NCBI GenBank assembly: GCA_039586035.1
Contig: JBDHLD010000002.1
Location: forward strand, 124,001 to 188,000
Reading direction: 5' to 3'
Length of the DNA stretch: 64,000 nucleotides
DNA from: JBDHHQ01 sp039586035
GTDB lineage: Bacteria > Gemmatimonadota > Gemmatimonadetes > Longimicrobiales > Gaopeijiaceae
Of this stretch, positions 7,072-16,004 are shown in pieces; the first letter of the stretch is position 1, and the number at the start of each line of letters is the position of its first letter. A program made the translations under genes and the position numbers. The notes beneath the pieces are model-generated. The model worked only from the letters and a program-made list of their open reading frames with translations. It was not told where the DNA came from and did no database searches.

Positions 7072-9765
7072 TTACCGGAGCACCCGCAAGCGCTCCGTGA
7101 CGTCCTGGAAGTTGATGTCCAGCGCGAACACTTTTTCGTAGAACTCCAAGGCCTCGTCCTTGTTCCCGAGCTCCTCGTGTGCACGGGCCAGCTGATAGTA
7201 GATCCCCAGGAGCTCGTCTTCCACATCCGCTCCTGCATCCACGGCCCGGTTCATCGATCGGACGGCAACCTCGTACTGCCCCGTCTCCATGAAACATTGC
7301 CCCAAAAGCTCATGGGTCGGCAAGTGGTCCGCCTGGGCTCGGAGGGCCTGCTGGAACTCCGAGATGGCCTCGTCGACCAGCCCCATCTCCTTGTAGGCGG
7401 TGCCGAGGTCGTAGTGTGCCGCCAGATCATCGGCCTCTAGGTGCTCCGCCACCTTCTCCTTGAACTGGCTGAGCATCTGGGCAAAGTCCGCTTCCTCGTC
7501 ACCCGACGGCTCCGCGGCCGGTACCTTCCACCGGGTGGTGCGCTCCTCTTCGACGTCGAGCACCATGGACCCGAGGTCCACGTAGTCCTCCGACGAGGCC
7601 ACTTCCCGGACGGGAGCAGCGCGTGAGGCGGACAGGGCTTCCAGGCCGTCCAGCGCGTCGAGGTTCTCGGGGTCGCTTACGAGCACCTGCTCGTAGACGC
7701 CCTGCGCACGCGCCTGGTCGCCTGCGCGGACCAGGCACGCAGCGAGCCCGAGGTACGCCGGCGTGAGCACCTCGAGGTCGTTACGGCGGATGGCGAGCTC
7801 GACCAAACGCTGGTGGTGCTGGACGCGGTCCGGTTGGTTCCAGACCAGCATCTGGACGGCCCGGATCGAACCGTCCAGGTCGTCCAGGCTACGGAATCCG
7901 TCGAGGGCCTGTTCGAGCGCCATGCCGGCTTCCGTGTTCCGGTCCAGGGCGTAGAACTCCTGCGCCAGCGCCAGCCAGGTCTCCGCGTCGTCGGGGTCCT
8001 TCTCGAGGCGCTCCTGAAGCGCCGCGACCTGGTCCGCACCGTCGTCGAACGCCGCGATCGGCTCGCCTTCGCGGAGGGCTTCCTCGAGAATGCGCTCCTC
8101 TTCGGCCAGGAACTCCTCGACCGCCCGCGCGTCGTCGGTGAGGTCCTCCTCGGCTGCCGACGCATCGTCGGCCGGGAAGACTTCGGCGGCCGGCGCGTCC
8201 TCGGTCAGGACCTCTCGTGCGGCCGGCTCCTCCGCAACCTGCTCCGCCGGGAGCTCCGACGCCTCTTCCGGAGTCGTTTCCTCTTCGCGCAGGGCTTGTT
8301 CCAGAGGCGACTCCTCTTCGACCTCCAGGCCTGGGAGATCGGCCTCACCCACGTCCTCGTCTTCGGAGGCGACTCCTTCCACCTCGAGCTCGGCGAGCCC
8401 CGCTTCGAGCTCGGGCAGCTCTTCCGGCACGGCGACGTATTCGTCGTCCCGCCACTCGTCGTCCCGCACCCCGAAGTCCCCGGCACCCAGCTGGTCGGCA
8501 TCGCCCGCCGCCGCCGGCTCGTCGTCGAAGGTCAAGAGGGGCAGTTCCTCCAGCTCCAGCTCCTCCTCCTCTCCCACCTCCGTGAGGAGGTCTTCCGCAC
8601 CCGGCGTCTCCGCGACGGCGGTCTCGTCCTCGCCCCACTCGTCCTCCCAGGACGCTCCCGGTGCGATCTTGAGGTCGTCCCCGGCGTCATCGGTGTCCGC
8701 GGTTTCACCGAACAGCAGCTCGGCGGTGGGTTCGAGGACGCTGGCGTCTGCCTCCTCGGCGACGAAGCCCAGATTCCGCTCCAGTCCGTCGAGCGTCTCG
8801 ACCTCGGGCAGTTGCTCCTCGTCCGCCGTGAGGGCAAGCTCCGACGGCCCGTCGCCGACGGCGTCGCTGGCTTCCTCTTCGTCGGACTCCGAGTCCACTG
8901 CCGCGAAGCTACCCGTCGCCACCGTGTACTCCAGATCGAGCTCCTCGTGCTCTCCCTCACCCTCGTCGGTGAACGCAGACGCGTCCGGCGCTTCCGCGTC
9001 GTCCTCCGGGGCGACCTGGATCTCACCGAACTGAGCCTCGACCCCCACGACCTCTTCCTCCACCGCAGCCTCGGTTTCGAAGACCGGGAAGTCGGCGACC
9101 AGGGAGGTGGTCTCGAATCCCATGACGTCGTCGTCGTCGGAGTGGGGCGGTGGGATCTCGGCGGAGGCGTCCAGCTCTCGGATCTTGGCCTCTACGTCCG
9201 CGGCCGCGTCGTCCCGGCCGGCGAGCGAGAGCTGCTGGTGCACCGCCACGTACTGTTCCACGGCCTCGGCCGTGCGGTCGTGGGCGGCAAGCTGCGACGC
9301 CAGGGCGGAGCGGGCCTCCATGTCGTCTGGCGCCAGCTCCACGAACTCGATGAGCGCACGGAAGGCCTCCTCCATGTCCTCGGCCTTCTGCATGCGCTCC
9401 GCATACTCCAGGAAGTTCTGGCGGGCGTCGGTCAGGAATCCCTGTCTCGCCCGGATCTGCCCCATCTTCAGGTAGATGTGGTGACGCGTGGGCAGGTTGC
9501 GGACGATTTTCCTGCAGATCGCGATCGCGTTGTTGGGAAGCTCCGACTCGAGGTACAGGTCGATGGCCTGCTCGTAGTGCTCGATGGCCCGTTCGATGTT
9601 GCCGACCCGGATCTCCAGGTCACCGAGCCGGTTGTAGAGCGCCAGGTCGGGCTGGTCGTCCTCTGCGAGGCGATCGACGGCCTGCCCGTAGAGGTCGAGG
9701 GCTTTCTGCCACTCTTCGCGCTGCTCGTGACGGCGAGCCTGTTCTTTGAGAGCTTCCGTGTTCAT
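7072..9765 (-). CDS. Large acidic TPR-repeat protein
   Basis: 897 residues from the ATG at 9763-9765 (a GTG directly before it is an alternative). There is no signal peptide. The N-terminal ~205 residues are tetratricopeptide repeats (KALDLYGQAVDRL, AIEHYEQAIDLYLE and others). Residues ~205-590 are an extremely Glu/Asp/Ala-rich, low-complexity and probably disordered region. The C-terminal ~300 residues return to TPRs (LAAHYDLGTAYKEMGLVDEA, QALRAQADHLPTHELLGQC, ALEFYEKVFALD). A dumbbell of two TPR blocks joined by an acidic tether suggests a scaffold, but the partners are unknown. It appears to head the operon with the polyprenyl synthase, the DUF4321-like gene and tatA. Confidence 0.85.
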   Translation of the reverse strand: MNTEALKEQARRHEQREEWQKALDLYGQAVDRLAEDDQPDLALYNRLGDLEIRVGNIERAIEHYEQAIDLYLESELPNNAIAICRKIVRNLPTRHHIYLKMGQIRARQGFLTDARQNFLEYAERMQKAEDMEEAFRALIEFVELAPDDMEARSALASQLAAHDRTAEAVEQYVAVHQQLSLAGRDDAAADVEAKIRELDASAEIPPPHSDDDDVMGFETTSLVADFPVFETEAAVEEEVVGVEAQFGEIQVAPEDDAEAPDASAFTDEGEGEHEELDLEYTVATGSFAAVDSESDEEEASDAVGDGPSELALTADEEQLPEVETLDGLERNLGFVAEEADASVLEPTAELLFGETADTDDAGDDLKIAPGASWEDEWGEDETAVAETPGAEDLLTEVGEEEELELEELPLLTFDDEPAAAGDADQLGAGDFGVRDDEWRDDEYVAVPEELPELEAGLAELEVEGVASEDEDVGEADLPGLEVEEESPLEQALREEETTPEEASELPAEQVAEEPAAREVLTEDAPAAEVFPADDASAAEEDLTDDARAVEEFLAEEERILEEALREGEPIAAFDDGADQVAALQERLEKDPDDAETWLALAQEFYALDRNTEAGMALEQALDGFRSLDDLDGSIRAVQMLVWNQPDRVQHHQRLVELAIRRNDLEVLTPAYLGLAACLVRAGDQARAQGVYEQVLVSDPENLDALDGLEALSASRAAPVREVASSEDYVDLGSMVLDVEEERTTRWKVPAAEPSGDEEADFAQMLSQFKEKVAEHLEADDLAAHYDLGTAYKEMGLVDEAISEFQQALRAQADHLPTHELLGQCFMETGQYEVAVRSMNRAVDAGADVEDELLGIYYQLARAHEELGNKDEALEFYEKVFALDINFQDVTERLRVLR

Positions 9766-10021
9766 CACATCTCACGAGATCCACGCCGTGGCGTGTTTCG
9801 GGTGGTCGCAGGGACGCACCACTGCGGAGCCCGTCGTACCCGCCGCGGAGAGCGGCCGGGGCCAACCGGGCACGGCTTCCTCATGTCAACGGTATCGGTC
9901 AGCCGGCTCCCACGCTCAAGGCCCGCGGGGAGAACTCGCCGCGTGCGGGGAGGCCTCCCGAAAACGATCGGTCGGGCAGGAAGGAGCTCCAGACACGGCA
10001 GAGGCGGGGCCGACGCGCGGC

Positions 10022-10050
10022 AAGATAAGGGGGCCTCGGGGGTGGGACAA
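10022..10050 (-). promoter_or_regulatory. Candidate promoter for the acidic TPR-polyprenyl synthase-tatA operon
   Basis: On the minus strand TTGTCC (10045-10050) and TATCTT (10022-10027) are 17 bp apart. The -10 region reads TATCTTGCC, the same nine bases as in the promoter at 3093-3122. It lies just after the terminator of the preceding gene. Confidence 0.5.
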
Positions 10051-10073
10051 GAAACGAAACCCCTACGGCCAAA

Positions 10074-10123
10074 GGCGTTCGCGCCGGTCCCGGAGCCTCG
10101 CCTCCGGGGCCGGCGCGAACGCC
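10074..10123 (-). terminator. Long terminator hairpin after the fibronectin-type lipoprotein gene
   Basis: A perfect 14-bp stem (10074-10087 with 10110-10123) is extended inward by a further 7 bp (10089-10095 with 10102-10108) past a T-G mismatch. It begins 17 bp after the stop codon of the minus-strand gene and is followed by TTTGG on that strand. It closes the tol/lpt supercluster. Confidence 0.75.
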
Positions 10124-10139
10124 CTCCAGGGACCTGTCG

Positions 10140-11252
10140 TCAGCTCCCCGGAACCAGCTCGGGGTTCCCCGGCTGCAGCTGATAGGACCAGTCGAAGATC
10201 ATCAAGGCGGCGTCCGCCTGGTCGAATCCCAACAACGCGATGCGGACGGCGCCGTAGTGGATCTGGCCGTCGTCACCAACCACCCGCATGGCGTATGTGA
10301 GCTCCGGGGCCACGAGAACGGCCGCGGTCGTGTACCCTGTCGAAGGCGCGACCGGCAGGTCCTGGCATCCCACGTCCGCCGCCACCCCGCACCGGAGAGC
10401 CGTCGTGAAGACACCCTCGAGGGTGACCTCGGCCCCCGGCCCGGGGACGATCCACCAGCCGAAGCCGTCGGACTCGACCCGGAAGTGTCGTAGGGGGGAG
10501 TCGCCGGACACCACCGGGTCGGACAGCTCCGTGGACTGGAAGCGGAACCCGGAGCTGCCGGGCACATCCTCGTAGGCGTAGACGAGCTCACCACGGAAGT
10601 CGGGCCTGGGGGTACCCGAGGCCGTCGCGCTCGCACCGCTTTCGTGGCCGTCGACGTCCACGGAGGTCACGAAATAGGTGAAGGTCGTTCCATTGCTGAC
10701 CAGTTGGTCGACGAACCCCTCCGAGTCGGTCTCGCCCAGGAGAAAGTCTCCGGACGGATCGGCCAGGTAGATGCGGTAGAACGAGAAGTCTTCGGCAGAC
10801 CGGGCGTTCCCCTCCCAGCGCACGTATGTGGTGCCGTCAAGGGCCACGACGTCCACGCCCAGAGGCGCCGGAGGCGGCGTTGCCACGGGAACGAAGACCT
10901 CGATCTCGCCGGACGCGGCCTCCAGGCCCTCCACGGACACGGCCGAGACGAAGTAGCGATAGCTGATCCCCTCCACCACGTTCACGTCCGTGTAGGTGCA
11001 GAAGCCGCCCGCGCAGCTCGTGACCTCGGCGATCAGGAAGAAATCGGGATCCGTGGTTCGCTTGCCGTAGACGCGGAAGGACTCGCCGTTCCAATCGGGA
11101 TGGAGCTCCCACGTCAGGATCACGGAGCCGGCCTGGTAGAACCCGTCCAGAGACCGAGGCGGAGCCGGATCGGCCACCACCACCACCGTGTCACTCCTGC
11201 ACGCCACTGTCACCAGGCTGAGCGCTAGCGCTCCTAGAAGCCACCTTCGCAT
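10140..11252 (-). CDS. Lipoprotein with two fibronectin type III-like domains
   Basis: 370 residues from the ATG at 11250-11252, chosen because GGAGGG precedes it and it starts a lipoprotein signal (MRRWLLGALALSLVTVAC, likely acylated Cys18). An in-frame extension further upstream looks non-coding. After the Cys come two fibronectin III-like beta domains (about 28-120, from PPRSLDGFYQAGSVILTWEL, and about 125-215, from PPAPLGVDVVALDGTTYVRW), then a beta-rich C-terminal domain of ~150 residues that I do not recognise. It is probably exposed in the periplasm or at the outer membrane. It is the last gene after the LptD-like gene. Function unknown. Confidence 0.8.
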   Translation of the reverse strand: MRRWLLGALALSLVTVACRSDTVVVVADPAPPRSLDGFYQAGSVILTWELHPDWNGESFRVYGKRTTDPDFFLIAEVTSCAGGFCTYTDVNVVEGISYRYFVSAVSVEGLEAASGEIEVFVPVATPPPAPLGVDVVALDGTTYVRWEGNARSAEDFSFYRIYLADPSGDFLLGETDSEGFVDQLVSNGTTFTYFVTSVDVDGHESGASATASGTPRPDFRGELVYAYEDVPGSSGFRFQSTELSDPVVSGDSPLRHFRVESDGFGWWIVPGPGAEVTLEGVFTTALRCGVAADVGCQDLPVAPSTGYTTAAVLVAPELTYAMRVVGDDGQIHYGAVRIALLGFDQADAALMIFDWSYQLQPGNPELVPGS

Positions 11253-11433
11253 CGTTCTACCCTCCGTTCGAGCTCGGCACCGATCGTCCTCCATGCAGGA
11301 GGCGTACCGAAACGGAATCCCCCTGAACGCAAAGGTTTTCCTGCGGGTGGCCGCCCCGATTGTCCTCCGGGGAGGACAGAGGCCCAACACAAGCGAGCCG
11401 GGTGACGGACGGGGCCGTGTCGACACTTCGGCC

Positions 11434-14400
11434 CTACCGGCCGAACGTTTCCTGATCCCGTTGGCTGTAGTCGAACTTCAGGTCTCGGTTGTCGATGAGC
11501 GCCACGTCGAAGAGAAACGACCAGTTGCCGGTGGCCGTCTGCCTGAGGCTGAAGTTCGCCTCCCAACGGTGCAGGTCGCGCGTGAGGCGAACGATGTGGT
11601 CGTTGAACGCCGCCGCCTCGATGTTGTACGAGGTGCGCCAGCTCAGGTCCCAGTTCTGCGTGGGCTTCAGGTTCAGCGTCCACGAGAGCATCTGGTTCTG
11701 CTCCGCCAGGATGTCCCGGGGGCGAGTCAGCGAGTAGGTGAAGTTGGCGTTCCATCCGCCGACGCCGCCGCTGGAGCCCCCCCTGCGTCGCTGATCACGA
11801 CCCGTGAAGGACTCGCCGGGAGTCCCCGGAATCATGGTTTGCTCGTCGGTGCCGGAGCGCACGGCAAATGGATCTTCGTCGGCCTCGAAGGGCTCGTCGG
11901 GACCTGACCCGTCGCCGCGGAAGATCCTGAAGATCCCGGACGTCGACCCCAGCGAGAAGCCCAGGTTCAACTGGGAGAGGTGGGGATCGAACGTTCGGTC
12001 CACCATCTCGTTGGCCACGTCGATGTCGTCCCTGAACAGGTCGTGCTCCATGGAGATGGTGAATCCCCGCAGGAAGTCGGAGCTGATCTGGTTGGTGATG
12101 CGGGTGGTCGTGAAGCCCTGGTCGAAGGCCCCCAGAGAATCTGCCCGCACGAAGTCGTAGGTCACGGCGCTCGTGTTGATGGCCAGCAGCTTGACCACGC
12201 GGGACGGCTCCAAGCGGCCCGGACCGTCGGACCGATCCGCACCGGGCCGGAGAGCGGCGGCCGGGCTCAGGCTGTCCGTGGGAAGACCGAGGCTGTCGGC
12301 CCGGATGCTGTCGGACAGGGCTGTCAGGCTGTCCACGGGGAGCGCAGGATCGCCGTCATCCGTGCCCTCTTCCTCCGAGGGTTCTCGCTTGGCCTCGAAG
12401 GTCTGGTTCAGGCCGATGCGGAGCTCGTTCTTGGTCCGCAGGTCCCCGGCTCCGAAGATGTCTCGCTGCAGGTCCGTGGGGGTGGACGACGGCGTGTAGG
12501 CCCAGGTGAAGGAGGGTGAGAACTTGTGCCGCATGGCCTCGAACGGTCCGAAGCCGCCCCAGAATCCGTAGATATCGGTCTTGAGCTGTGCACCCGCGGA
12601 GATCCGCATCGGCGCGGACACGAAGTTGCTCGCCTCCGGGATGGAGTCGGCCAGCCAATCGGAGCGCCGCGACTGTCCCGAGATCGCGAGGGCCGGCGTA
12701 AGGGTCGTGGATCCGATCAGCGTCTGCTGGTAGTCCACGCTCATGGACCAGTTCACGTCGGCCTGAGACAGATCCATGGGTCCGGCCTCGTCGTCCAGGA
12801 AGCTGGTTCCCCGACGCGGCGCGTAGTCGATGTTGGAGAGGAGCGCTTGGGCGGCGGTGGTGTCCTCCGGCGGGTTGAGAAAGACGTCCGGCACGTCCTT
12901 GGTCACGGCCTCGGAGAACGAAAGACTCTGCGACCAGCTGAACGCGCCGAGGTTGAACGCGCTCGACGCGCTGGCCCTGGTGTTCACCTCATCCGCGAGG
13001 GATCGGGTGAAGAGCTCGTCCGGCACCTCGGACAGATCCAGGGACGAACGGTTGTAGCTTCCGCCACCCGACCAGGTCAGGTTGTTGTACCAACTCGCCC
13101 GGTTCGCCGGGGCCCGGAAGAGCGTCATCGGTGAGAGGGACAGGTTGGCCGTGGGCAGCGTGGTCTCCACCCGATCGTCCGACAGGAACTGGCGCCGATT
13201 CGCCCCCAGGGACAGGGTCCCCCAGTTGAAGCGCCGGCTCAATCCTCCGTTCGAGTCGATGGACTGGGTGATCTCCTGGGGGTCGAAGGAGTTCTCGCGT
13301 ACGAAGTCGTTGTTCGAAGAGAACCGAGCGGACAACCGCAGATTTGTTCGCTCGTCGGGGGCCCACGAGTGCTGCGTGTCGAAGGCCAGCTCCTGTCTGC
13401 CGTCCACCCGCCAGAACTGCCGGTAGTTGATCCCCCCGCCGAGGAACTGTTTCATCCAGCTGTAGCGCAGCGTGCCGGTCAGGGCCGTGTAGTTGTTGTC
13501 CCACCAGTCCAGGCCCAACGACATGTCCATGTAATCGTTCGTGGCCCAGTAGAATCCCACGTTCGAGATTCGGCGGTCGTAGCCTTCGGAATTGCGAACG
13601 ATGTCGTTGATGGAGAAGCGGGGGGTGAGTAGCCCGCTCGATCGGCCGGTGTTGCCGACGTTCTGCGCGATGAAGGGCAGCCAGGCCACCGGCACGTCGC
13701 CGAAGTACAGGGTGACCGGCCGGGCCACCAGCCAGCTTCCCCCGTGGATCTTCACCTCCCCCGCCATGAAGTGATAGTGAGGCTCCTCCTCCTGGCACGA
13801 GGTGAAGCGGGCATGGCTCCCATAGACGAGATCCGCGTCGACCGACGGGAGATCGCCCCGCACCGTCCACTCCCCACCCTGGCTGTAGGTCGTCCTTGCG
13901 CCCAGAGCGGTGCCACGCCGCTCCTCGGTGTCGAAGATGACCTGTTCGCTCGTGAGCTCATCGCCCTGGCTGGGCACGAGAACGGCCTCGCCGCCCTGGG
14001 TCCGCATGCGCTGCGACGTCGGGTCGTAGATCACCGTGTCGGACCGGATCTCACCCTCGTCGCGACGGATTCGGGCCTGCGCGCCTTCGGCTCCGATGAG
14101 CACCAAGCGGCGACTCGAGTCCAGCACGGCCGACTCGGCGGCATACTCGGTGAACGAGTACCCTTCGAGAGCGGCTAGCGCCGCGAGGGTGGAATCACCC
14201 CCGGCGGCCACGGCGCGCGGCGCACCGGGGCTCGGGCCCGCTGGAGCGCGACCACTCGTGCGTGCCTCGATGGCGTCGGCCGAGTCCTGCAGCGCTCGGA
14301 GCTCGACGGAGTCCACCCCCGGCGGGCGCGCCAGGCGCTGTAGGCGATGAAGTACCCGCAGACGCGTGGAATCCACCGGCGTGGTCAGGCTGTCCGCCAT

Positions 14401-14529
14401 CGTGGTGTCAGGGGACGCCACGTCCTGGGCGGCCCCCCGCGAGGGGACGGCGCTCAGGGCAACGAGGCACAGCGCCGCGAGCGCCACGCTTCCGCGCCCC
14501 CTCGCCCGCTCCCGTCGCCCAGTCGTCAC
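11434..14529 (-). CDS. lptD: LptD-like outer-membrane LPS assembly protein
   Basis: 1031 residues. LptD, with LptE, inserts lipopolysaccharide into the outer leaflet of the outer membrane. The GTG start has GAGGAA before it and gives a Sec signal peptide (cleavage near SRGAAQ, about residue 35). An OstA/LptA-like beta-jellyroll domain lies at about 130-250 (LDSSRRLVLIGAEGAQARI...). It is followed by FTSCQEEEPHYHFMAGEVKI and PVAWLPFI, segments typical of the junction to the LptD barrel, then ~700 residues of barrel-like alternating sequence. It is longer than the E. coli protein (784) and of the type often annotated 'putative LPS assembly protein LptD'. The C-terminus does not end in the usual aromatic residue. 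It lies 22 bp after tatC. Confidence 0.82.
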   Translation of the reverse strand: MTTGRRERARGRGSVALAALCLVALSAVPSRGAAQDVASPDTTMADSLTTPVDSTRLRVLHRLQRLARPPGVDSVELRALQDSADAIEARTSGRAPAGPSPGAPRAVAAGGDSTLAALAALEGYSFTEYAAESAVLDSSRRLVLIGAEGAQARIRRDEGEIRSDTVIYDPTSQRMRTQGGEAVLVPSQGDELTSEQVIFDTEERRGTALGARTTYSQGGEWTVRGDLPSVDADLVYGSHARFTSCQEEEPHYHFMAGEVKIHGGSWLVARPVTLYFGDVPVAWLPFIAQNVGNTGRSSGLLTPRFSINDIVRNSEGYDRRISNVGFYWATNDYMDMSLGLDWWDNNYTALTGTLRYSWMKQFLGGGINYRQFWRVDGRQELAFDTQHSWAPDERTNLRLSARFSSNNDFVRENSFDPQEITQSIDSNGGLSRRFNWGTLSLGANRRQFLSDDRVETTLPTANLSLSPMTLFRAPANRASWYNNLTWSGGGSYNRSSLDLSEVPDELFTRSLADEVNTRASASSAFNLGAFSWSQSLSFSEAVTKDVPDVFLNPPEDTTAAQALLSNIDYAPRRGTSFLDDEAGPMDLSQADVNWSMSVDYQQTLIGSTTLTPALAISGQSRRSDWLADSIPEASNFVSAPMRISAGAQLKTDIYGFWGGFGPFEAMRHKFSPSFTWAYTPSSTPTDLQRDIFGAGDLRTKNELRIGLNQTFEAKREPSEEEGTDDGDPALPVDSLTALSDSIRADSLGLPTDSLSPAAALRPGADRSDGPGRLEPSRVVKLLAINTSAVTYDFVRADSLGAFDQGFTTTRITNQISSDFLRGFTISMEHDLFRDDIDVANEMVDRTFDPHLSQLNLGFSLGSTSGIFRIFRGDGSGPDEPFEADEDPFAVRSGTDEQTMIPGTPGESFTGRDQRRRGGSSGGVGGWNANFTYSLTRPRDILAEQNQMLSWTLNLKPTQNWDLSWRTSYNIEAAAFNDHIVRLTRDLHRWEANFSLRQTATGNWSFLFDVALIDNRDLKFDYSQRDQETFGR

Positions 14530-14551
14530 CGTTCCTCAGCCCGACCCGCCG

Positions 14552-15355
14552 TCACCCGGTTCCGACGGCTCCGGCGGGCGGCTCCATGGATGCCTTCAGC
14601 TCTTCGCGCTCGCGCCGCCGCGAGATCAGGCGAGACATCACGATGCTGAACTCGTAGAGGAGAATGAGGGGGGCCATCATCAACACCGTGACCGTGATCA
14701 CGTCTCCGGGAGAAAGCAGGCTGGCCAGCACCGTGATGGCCACGATCGCGTGCCGACGCTTCCTCTTGAGAAACTCCGGCGTCACCAGCCCCAGGGCGGT
14801 GAGGATCATGACCACCACCGGAAGCTCGAAGACGACACCGAATGCGATGAGCAGTCGGGTCACGAATCCCAGGTATCGGCCGACCTCGATGGATTGCTCC
14901 AGATAGTCGGCCTGAAAGCCCATCAGGAACACCAGCGAGAGGGGCAAGGCCAGATAGTAGGCCATGGCCACGCCGGCACAGAAGAGCACCAGCCCCATGT
15001 ACATGCTGGGGATGATCACGCGCCGTTCGTGCCGCTCCAGGGCCGGAGACAGGAACGACCAGACATGGTAGACGATCACGGGGAAGGAGAGGATGATCCC
15101 CACCACCAGCGCGAGCTTCAGCGTGATGAAGAAGGGATCGGCCGGGGAGAAGTACTTGAGGCGCTGACCCGTCTCCAGCAAGGGCCGGATCGGCCGGATC
15201 AGGATCTCCATCACGCCGAAGTAGTGAACCAGCAGAAAGCCGCCGATGGAGGCGATCACCAACGCGAGGAGGCTCCAGATGATCCTCCAGCGAAGCTCCT
15301 CGAGGTGGTCGAGGAACGGCATCTCGCCGCGCGGCGCGGCCGGTTCGGGCGTCAT
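14552..15355 (-). CDS. tatC: Twin-arginine translocase subunit TatC
   Basis: 267 residues from the ATG at 15353-15355; a later ATG at the conserved MPFLDHLEELRWRI (15322) is an alternative, and neither has a strong ribosome-binding site. TatC is the six-helix inner-membrane receptor for twin-arginine signal peptides. The HLEELRWRI opening, the F-S-P-A-D-P-F motif, LSFPVIVYHVWSFLSPAL and the FELPVVVMILTALGLVTPE segment are all characteristic. The start overlaps the end of nrdR. It is unlinked from tatA (5313-5555), but both are in this window. Confidence 0.96.
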   Translation of the reverse strand: MTPEPAAPRGEMPFLDHLEELRWRIIWSLLALVIASIGGFLLVHYFGVMEILIRPIRPLLETGQRLKYFSPADPFFITLKLALVVGIILSFPVIVYHVWSFLSPALERHERRVIIPSMYMGLVLFCAGVAMAYYLALPLSLVFLMGFQADYLEQSIEVGRYLGFVTRLLIAFGVVFELPVVVMILTALGLVTPEFLKRKRRHAIVAITVLASLLSPGDVITVTVLMMAPLILLYEFSIVMSRLISRRREREELKASMEPPAGAVGTG

Positions 15356-15398
15356 CGAAGTGAGGAGAGGGTGACCGGAGGGCTCGCCACAGGCCCCC

Positions 15399-15905
15399 CT
15401 ACCCCGCTTCCAGAGGAAGCTCGACCTGACTCCGGGCACGGGCTTCCAGAACGGTGCGGGTGTTCATCTCGTCTACGAATTCTTGGAACTCGTCGGCGTC
15501 CTGGAAGTTCCGGTAGACGGAGGCGAAACGGACGTAGGCGACACGGTCGAGAGGCTTCAGGCGCTCCATGACCTTCTCGCCGATGACGGCGCTGGGCACC
15601 TCGAGGCCGGCTCCGCTGGAGAGATCGTCCTCGATGGCGTCGACGAGCTCCTCTATGGCCGAGGCGGAGACGGGGCGCTTCGCACACGCTACTCCGATGC
15701 TCGCGATGAGCTTCGTGCGGTCGAACTCCTCGACGCTGCCGTCGCGCTTCAATACCTGCAGAGTCTGTGCTTCGACGTATTCGTACGTAGTGAAGCGGGT
15801 CCCGCAATCGGTGCACTCTCGGCGGCGCCGCACGGCCCGGCCTCCCCGGCTCGTCCGGGTATCGACCACGCGGTTGTCGGCGGAGTCACACTGGGGGCAG
15901 CGCAT
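15399..15905 (-). CDS. nrdR: Transcriptional repressor NrdR
   Basis: 168 residues, slightly longer than the usual ~150. NrdR represses ribonucleotide reductase genes according to the bound ATP/dATP. The zinc ribbon is complete (C3, C6, C31, C34 in MRCPQC and ECTDCGTRFTTYE) and is followed by an ATP-cone domain (VLKRDGSVEEFDRTKL onward). The C-terminal tail after residue ~150 is an extension. No ribonucleotide reductase gene is nearby, so its regulatory targets lie elsewhere. It sits between cpoB and tatC on the same strand. Confidence 0.96.
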   Translation of the reverse strand: MRCPQCDSADNRVVDTRTSRGGRAVRRRRECTDCGTRFTTYEYVEAQTLQVLKRDGSVEEFDRTKLIASIGVACAKRPVSASAIEELVDAIEDDLSSGAGLEVPSAVIGEKVMERLKPLDRVAYVRFASVYRNFQDADEFQEFVDEMNTRTVLEARARSQVELPLEAG

Positions 15906-16004
15906 GATCAGTCGACGGGGACGGGTGCACCCCGGGGAGCCTGCGCCCTGGGCCCTCGATCCGAGGCAGTCCTGGCCGCCGTCCGACGGTGGGCGGAGGC
16001 GGGC

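Larger units (their letters stand above)
9766..10139. other. Intergenic region, ~370 bp
   Basis: This gap holds the terminator of the lipoprotein gene to its right (10074-10123) and a promoter-like site (10022-10050) that would drive the acidic TPR gene. The remaining ~240 bp would be an unusually long leader; I see no recognisable riboswitch or coding sequence in it. Confidence 0.55.

Noticed and set aside
7813..10182. A 789-codon open frame on the plus strand across the acidic TPR gene
   Set aside because: It is the antisense of a GC-rich, Glu/Asp-rich gene, has an Arg/Val/Leu/Gly-heavy composition and shows no domain. The minus-strand gene has clear TPRs.
11253..11433. Small hairpin with TGTCCTC/GAGGACA arms as terminator of lptD
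   Set aside because: Seven pairs without a T-run on the minus strand; read-through into the lipoprotein gene is plausible.
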